DNA of 18,742 nucleotides from contig JAEWEW010000385.1 in assembly GCA_023389175.1 (NCBI GenBank), positions 1-18,742 of the forward strand. The letters are read 5' to 3'. Below the pieces are notes generated by a model, which made no database searches, was not told the DNA's origin, and saw only the letters and a program-made list of their open reading frames with translations. Every line of letters begins with the position of its first letter. Within the stretch, counting starts at the first letter, position 1. The translations under genes were made by a program, and so were the position numbers. Source of the DNA: Pseudomonadota bacterium. GTDB lineage: Bacteria; Pseudomonadota; Gammaproteobacteria; Burkholderiales; Burkholderiaceae_E. Positions 15,012 to 18,742 of the stretch are shown in pieces.

Positions 15012-15502
15012 CCCGCGCCCGTGCTGCCGGCATCGCCGCCGGCATCCTGGCAGGTCACGAGGTCCGTGTGCCCGAAACCCTTGGTGTAGTCCAGCACCGA
15101 GATCACTTCCGGCACCAGGCGGAATATCGCGACGTCCTCCGGTTTCGGCATGGCCATGGGCATCGGAGGATGCTGCTCCGGATACTTGCCCATCAGCAGG
15201 CGCAACACCCGCTCGCCTTCCCGAGGATCGGTCACCCGTTGCGCCCTCGCCGCCATCGACAGCCCGGTGATCTCCATCACCTGCCCGGTGTCGTGATCAA
15301 TCGTGGCCGACACCCGGTCGTCCCGCGCCAGGTTGGCGGCCTTCTGGCTGTCCTTGCCGCAGAGGAAGTAGACGGACAGGTCATCGCTCGCGTAGCCCAC
15401 CGTGGTCGCCTGCGGCCAGCCATCCGGCCGCAGCGTCGCGACGGTCATGATGCGATGCGCCTCCAGCAGCCGCAGCACCTTGTCTTTGAGCGTCTCGTCC
15501 AT
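15008..15502 (-). CDS. Pyridoxamine 5'-phosphate oxidase-fold (FMN-binding split barrel) protein
   Basis: 164-residue cytoplasmic protein of the PNPOx-like split-barrel family, which binds FMN, F420 or heme and often acts as a small reductase. The N-terminal helix (KDKVLRLLEAHR) leads into strands IMTVATLRPDGWPQATTVGYAS and LSVYFLCGKDSQKAANLARDDRVSATI is the flavin-site region. A Pro/Met-rich insertion (PPMPMAMPKPED) precedes the final strands. I start it at ATG 15502 because GGAG (15509-15512) lies 6 nt upstream and the predicted transcript begins near 15527; upstream codons (15514, 15535) lack ribosome sites, and 15535 would lie before the transcript start. It diverges from mgtA across an FNR-type operator and converges on the ArnT-like gene with a shared CTAG stop. 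Cofactor and substrate are unknown. Confidence 0.85.
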   Translation of the reverse strand: MDETLKDKVLRLLEAHRIMTVATLRPDGWPQATTVGYASDDLSVYFLCGKDSQKAANLARDDRVSATIDHDTGQVMEITGLSMAARAQRVTDPREGERVLRLLMGKYPEQHPPMPMAMPKPEDVAIFRLVPEVISVLDYTKGFGHTDLVTCQDAGGDAGSTGAG

Positions 15503-15508
15503 GTCGAG

Positions 15509-15512
15509 CTCC
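15509..15512 (-). promoter_or_regulatory. Ribosome binding site deciding the flavin-fold gene start
   Basis: Minus-strand GGAG lies 6 nt upstream of ATG 15502. The in-frame ATGs at 15514 and 15535 have nothing comparable. Confidence 0.5.
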
Positions 15513-15533
15513 ATCTTGAGGTCCAAGGCGGCC

Positions 15534-15539
15534 ATCGTA
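15534..15539 (-). promoter_or_regulatory. Predicted -10 element of the flavin-fold gene
   Basis: Minus-strand TACGAT (4 of 6 matches to TATAAT) begins 28.5 bp from the operator centre at 15567.5. It predicts a start near 15527 and a leader of about 24 nt. Confidence 0.5.
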
Positions 15540-15560
15540 TGCAATGCGCCCCGGAAGCCC

Positions 15561-15574
15561 TTGACACGCGTCAA
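15561..15574. promoter_or_regulatory. FNR/Anr/FixK-type operator shared by the flavin-fold gene and mgtA
   Basis: TTGACACGCGTCAA matches TTGAY-N4-RTCAA with perfect 5-bp half-sites. It lies in the 107-bp divergent spacer. The -10-like hexamers on the two strands each begin exactly 28.5 bp from its centre, as expected for a class II site activating both directions. The identity of the regulator (FNR, Anr, FixK or Dnr type) is inferred. Confidence 0.78.
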
Positions 15575-15595
15575 GCGAACCGCCACGGCGATACC

Positions 15596-15601
15596 TACCA
15601 T
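15596..15601 (+). promoter_or_regulatory. Predicted -10 element of mgtA
   Basis: TACCAT (4 of 6 matches to TATAAT) begins 28.5 bp from the operator centre. It predicts transcription from about 15608-15609, immediately before GTG 15610. Confidence 0.5.
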
Positions 15602-15609
15602 TGGCACGA

Positions 15610-18132
15610 GTGAAAGCCTCGCGCCCCCCCTTCTGGCACCGTGAACCCGGATCGGTCGCAGCGGACCTGCAGACCGGCACCGCGGGCCTCGCGACGTCCG
15701 AAGCCCGCGCCAGGCTGCAACGCTTCGGCGCCAACGCCCTCCATGACGATCCGCGCACCGCCGCCCATCGACTGCTCGGGCGCCAGTTCACCAGCCCGCT
15801 CGTCCTCATCCTCGTGCTCGGTGCGGTGATCTCGCTGTTCCTGCGGCAGTGGGCGGATGCATCCATCATCCTGGTCATCGTGCTGGGTAGTGCCGCCCTC
15901 GGGTTCAGCCAGGAGTATCGCGCCAGCGCGGCCGTCGCCGCCCTGCGCGACCGGCTGGCCCTCGACGCTCGGGCGGTTCGCGACGGCGTCGAGCAATCGG
16001 TGCAGGCGGCGGCGATCGTCCCCGGGGATGTCGTGGTCCTCGGCGCCGGCAACCTGGTCCCAGGCGATGGACTCCTGATCGAGGCGAAGGACTTCCTGGT
16101 CAGCGAAGCGAGCCTGACCGGCGAGTCGTTTCCGGTCGAGAAGCGGCCGGGAACCGTGCCGGTTGACACGCCCCTGGCACGGCGCACCAACTGCGTGTAC
16201 CAGGGCACCTCCGTGCGCAGCGGATCGGCCAGGGTGCTGATCGTGCGGACCGGACGCGATACCGCCTACGGCGAGATTGCCCGTCGCATTGCGAGCCGGC
16301 CGACCGAGACCGAGTTCGCCCGCGGCGTGCGCGACTTCGGCCACCTCCTGCTGCGCACCATGGTCGTGATGGTGGTCTTCGTCATGCTCGCCAACCAGCT
16401 GCTCGGTCGGGCGCCGCTGGAATCGCTGCTCTTCGCCGTCGCCCTCGCGGTGGGCCTGACTCCGGAGCTGCTGCCCGCGATCGTGAGCGTCACGCTGTCA
16501 AGAGGCGCCCGCGCCATGGCGCAAAGCGGCGTCATCGTGCGCCGCCTCCAGGCGATCGAGGACCTCGGCGGCATCGACGTGCTCTGCACCGACAAGACCG
16601 GCACCCTGACCGAGGGAACGATCGCCCTGCATTCGGCGGTCGATCCGCTCGGCCGCGCGAGCGACCTCGTGGCGCGGCTGGCATTCCTGAATGCCTCGCT
16701 CGAAACCGGCATCGCGAACCCGATCGACGCCGCCATCGTGGCCGCAGGAAAGGAACGGGGCTGGAACCCCGATGCCGCGCGAAAGGTGGACGAGATTCCG
16801 TACGACTTCAGCCGCAAGCGGCTCACGATCGTGATCGAGGAGGAAGCCGGCTCGGATCATCTCGTCATCACCAAGGGGGCGTTCGCAAGCGTGCTGGCGG
16901 CCTGCGCGCTGGAACCCGGCTTGCGGGAACGGTGCGAGGGCTACTACCAGGCGATGAGTGCCCAGGGGTTCCGGGTGCTCGCCCTGGCAACCCGACGGTC
17001 GCAACCCAAGGCCGCATATGCCCACGAGGACGAACAGGGCCTGGCGCTGGCCGGCTTCCTGCTGTTCCTCGATCCGCCCAAGCCGGGTATCGCCTCCACG
17101 CTGCTCGACCTCGCGGCGCTCGGCATCCGCACCAAGGTCGTCACCGGGGACAATCGCCACATCGGCGCCTACCTGGCAAGGCATGTCGGGCTGGATCCGA
17201 AGGCCATGCTGACCGGCGAGCAGATCGCGCAGATGAAGGACGAGGCGCTCTGGTCGCTGGCCCCCGGAACCGAGCTCTTCGTGGAGGTGGATCCGCAGCA
17301 GAAGGAGCGGATCGTGCGCGCCCTGCAGCGTACCGGGCACGCCGTCGGCTATCTTGGCGACGGCATCAACGATGCGCCGGCCCTCTATGCGGCGGACGCA
17401 GGGATCTCGGTGGATACCGCCGTGGACGTGGCACGCGAGAGCGCCGACATCGTCCTGCTGCAGCGCGACCTCGGGATCCTTCGTCGCGGCATCGAGAATG
17501 GCCGGGCCACCTTCGCGAACACGCTCAAGTACATCCAGATCACCACCAGCGCCAACTTCGGCAACATGGTGAGCATGGCGATCGCGACGCCGCTGCTGCC
17601 GTTCCTGCCGCTCGCGGCCACGCAGATCCTGCTCAACAACTTCGTCTCCGACCTGCCGTCGATGGCGATCTCCACGGACCGGGTCGATCCCGCGCTGCTG
17701 CAGAGGCCGCAGAAATGGGATCTCCGCTCGGTCCGGCGATTCATGCTGGTCTTCGGGCTGACCAGCACGCTGTTCGACCTGCTCACGTTCTTCGTGCTGC
17801 TCAGGCTCTTCCGGGCAGACCAGGCGAGCTTCCAGACCACCTGGTTCGTCGTCTCCCTGCTGACCGAGCTCGGGGTCGTGCTGGTCCTGCGCACCCGCTG
17901 GGCGGCCTGGCGCAGCTCGCCGAGCCCGCTGCTTCTCTGGTCCACGGCGGCCGCCGCGGCGGCGGCGCTGCTCATTCCCTACGCCGGGACGGTCAGTGCG
18001 ATGTTCGGCTTCACCGCGCTGTCGGCGCAGCTGCTCGCGCTGGCGCTCCTGATCGTCACCGCCTACCTGGCGGCCACCGAGGCGGTGAAATTGTGGTTCT
18101 TCTCCGGCCGGGCCCCGTGGCATGGGCAATGA
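15610..18132 (+). CDS. mgtA: Magnesium-translocating P-type ATPase (MgtA/MgtB, P3B)
   Basis: 840-residue inner-membrane ATPase of the bacterial Mg2+ importer group. TGES is at 170-173, the P3B M4 motif GLTPELLPAIVS around 285-289, phosphorylated Asp328 in CTDKTGTLTEGT, GDGIND at 583-588, and the group-diagnostic LNNFVSDLPSMAISTDRVDP from 675. Ten membrane helices are expected and length is normal. I chose GTG 15610: the reading frame also offers TTG 15601, but that lies in the predicted -10 box. No ribosome site precedes either codon, and no in-frame ATG or GTG follows near the conserved N-terminus, so the mRNA may be leaderless. There is no room for the long Mg2+-sensing leader of enteric mgtA, so control is probably by the FNR-type operator instead. 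The 3' end overlaps the convergent PAP2 gene by 77 bp. Confidence 0.93.
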   Translation: MKASRPPFWHREPGSVAADLQTGTAGLATSEARARLQRFGANALHDDPRTAAHRLLGRQFTSPLVLILVLGAVISLFLRQWADASIILVIVLGSAALGFSQEYRASAAVAALRDRLALDARAVRDGVEQSVQAAAIVPGDVVVLGAGNLVPGDGLLIEAKDFLVSEASLTGESFPVEKRPGTVPVDTPLARRTNCVYQGTSVRSGSARVLIVRTGRDTAYGEIARRIASRPTETEFARGVRDFGHLLLRTMVVMVVFVMLANQLLGRAPLESLLFAVALAVGLTPELLPAIVSVTLSRGARAMAQSGVIVRRLQAIEDLGGIDVLCTDKTGTLTEGTIALHSAVDPLGRASDLVARLAFLNASLETGIANPIDAAIVAAGKERGWNPDAARKVDEIPYDFSRKRLTIVIEEEAGSDHLVITKGAFASVLAACALEPGLRERCEGYYQAMSAQGFRVLALATRRSQPKAAYAHEDEQGLALAGFLLFLDPPKPGIASTLLDLAALGIRTKVVTGDNRHIGAYLARHVGLDPKAMLTGEQIAQMKDEALWSLAPGTELFVEVDPQQKERIVRALQRTGHAVGYLGDGINDAPALYAADAGISVDTAVDVARESADIVLLQRDLGILRRGIENGRATFANTLKYIQITTSANFGNMVSMAIATPLLPFLPLAATQILLNNFVSDLPSMAISTDRVDPALLQRPQKWDLRSVRRFMLVFGLTSTLFDLLTFFVLLRLFRADQASFQTTWFVVSLLTELGVVLVLRTRWAAWRSSPSPLLLWSTAAAAAAALLIPYAGTVSAMFGFTALSAQLLALALLIVTAYLAATEAVKLWFFSGRAPWHGQ

Positions 18133-18742
18133 TCGCCGCCGCGACCCACCAGTCGATGGCCGCCGACCAGAGCGAATGGCTCAGGAAGTGCGCTCCCTGC
18201 AGGGTCCTGACCGCGGCAGCCACCGTGCCGAAGGCGAGCGCCACGGCCAGCATGATCGATGCCGGCCGGCGGCGGCCGGCGGCCGCGAGACCGAATGCCA
18301 GTGCGAGCAGGGAGAAGCCGCCCGCGGCATGTCCGGCCGGGAAGCAGTGTCCGGCAGCTGCCGGGGTGGTGAACCAACGGCTGGCCTCGGCGGCAACGCC
18401 GCCGTAGCGCGCCAGGCTCCAGGGGCATGGGAAGGCGGTGAAGGACTTCAGGACGACGACGATCGCCGGCCCGAGCGCCATCGCGAGCGTCGTCGCGACC
18501 AGCAGCCGGCGCCATGCGTGAAGGCGGCGCACCAGCACCGTGCCGAGCGTCGCCAGCGCCAGCGCGACCCATGCGCCGGTCGCCAGCGATCGCATCAGTC
18601 GGTGCCCGAGCAGCTCCATCGCGCCGCTCTCGCGCCAGGGAAAGCGTCCGCTGGCCGCGTCATAGGTCGCGTCCGCGATCGCGCGGTCGAGGCCGCCGAC
18701 ATGCGCGTAGAGCGCGAGCCCCACGAGAATCAAGGGTGGCAG
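18056..18742 (-). CDS. PAP2-family membrane phosphatase, 5' end cut by window edge
   Basis: Polytopic inner-membrane phosphatase of the type 2 phosphatidic acid phosphatase superfamily, acting on lipid or polyprenyl phosphates at the periplasmic face. Visible motifs, numbered from the TTG at 18733: Lys96 in KSFTAFPCPWSLARYGG, HCFPAGH (129-135), and R-T-L-Q-G-A-H (Arg176, His182). The position that is Asp in the classical SRx5Hx3D motif is His186 here (HFLSH), a variant I associate with Gram-negative CPW-type PAP2 proteins. The frame stays open to the right edge and the TTG is a poor start, so the gene probably begins outside. Its last 25 codons overlap the mgtA 3' end in antisense. Substrates could be lipid A, undecaprenyl diphosphate or phosphatidylglycerol phosphate. 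Confidence 0.87.
   Translation of the reverse strand: MPPLILVGLALYAHVGGLDRAIADATYDAASGRFPWRESGAMELLGHRLMRSLATGAWVALALATLGTVLVRRLHAWRRLLVATTLAMALGPAIVVVLKSFTAFPCPWSLARYGGVAAEASRWFTTPAAAGHCFPAGHAAGGFSLLALAFGLAAAGRRRPASIMLAVALAFGTVAAAVRTLQGAHFLSHSLWSAAIDWWVAAAIIAHATGPGRRRTTISPPRWPPGRR

Noticed and set aside
15575..15612. Mg2+-sensing riboswitch or proline-rich leader peptide before mgtA
   Set aside because: Only 36 nt separate the operator from GTG 15610, and the predicted transcript has essentially no leader, so a structured sensor does not fit.

Overview
This window is very GC-rich and gene-dense, and reads as chromosome of a Gram-negative bacterium, most likely a beta- or gammaproteobacterium. 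The reasons are an ArnT-like membrane glycosyltransferase, two lipoprotein or exported envelope genes, a PAP2 phosphatase with the CPW/PAGH pattern seen in Gram-negative envelope enzymes, and FNR/Anr-type operator palindromes. No tRNA, rRNA, IS element, CRISPR array or phage gene was found. Both edges cut genes.

Layout. (1) Positions 1-3439, plus strand: an acyltransferase (5' end cut), a GT2 glycosyltransferase and a class-3 aldehyde dehydrogenase, tightly packed. This trio matches the late steps of staphyloxanthin-like C30 carotenoid glycolipid synthesis (acylate, glycosylate, oxidise aldehyde). (2) 3619-4449: undecaprenyl-diphosphatase UppP. (3) 4514-6436, minus strand: a lipoprotein made of two related halves, a group 1 truncated hemoglobin and a 71-residue protein of unknown function. 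(4) 6568-9741, plus: a large BTAD/ATPase/TPR-like transcriptional regulator, divergent from the small protein; the spacer holds two inverted repeats. (5) 9786-15011, plus: a P2-like P-type ATPase, a DUF2279-type envelope protein and an ArnT-like GT-C glycosyltransferase, apparently one operon. (6) 15008-15502, minus: a pyridoxamine-phosphate-oxidase-fold protein. (7) 15610-18132, plus: an MgtA-type (P3B) P-type ATPase. (8) 18056-18742, minus: a PAP2 phosphatase cut by the right edge.

The main signal is regulatory. Two 14-bp FNR/FixK/Anr-type palindromes (TTGAC-N4-GTCAA) stand at the expected class II distance from the starts of both P-type ATPase transcripts. The second lies between the flavin-fold gene and mgtA, with a -10-like hexamer placed at exactly the same distance on each side, so it looks like one operator driving both directions. 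Predicted transcription starts fall on or next to the start codons of both ATPases, which suggests leaderless mRNAs. Together with the nearby truncated hemoglobin, this resembles a low-oxygen response island controlling cation transport and envelope modification. The assignment to an FNR-family regulator is inference from motif and spacing; no FNR gene is in the window.
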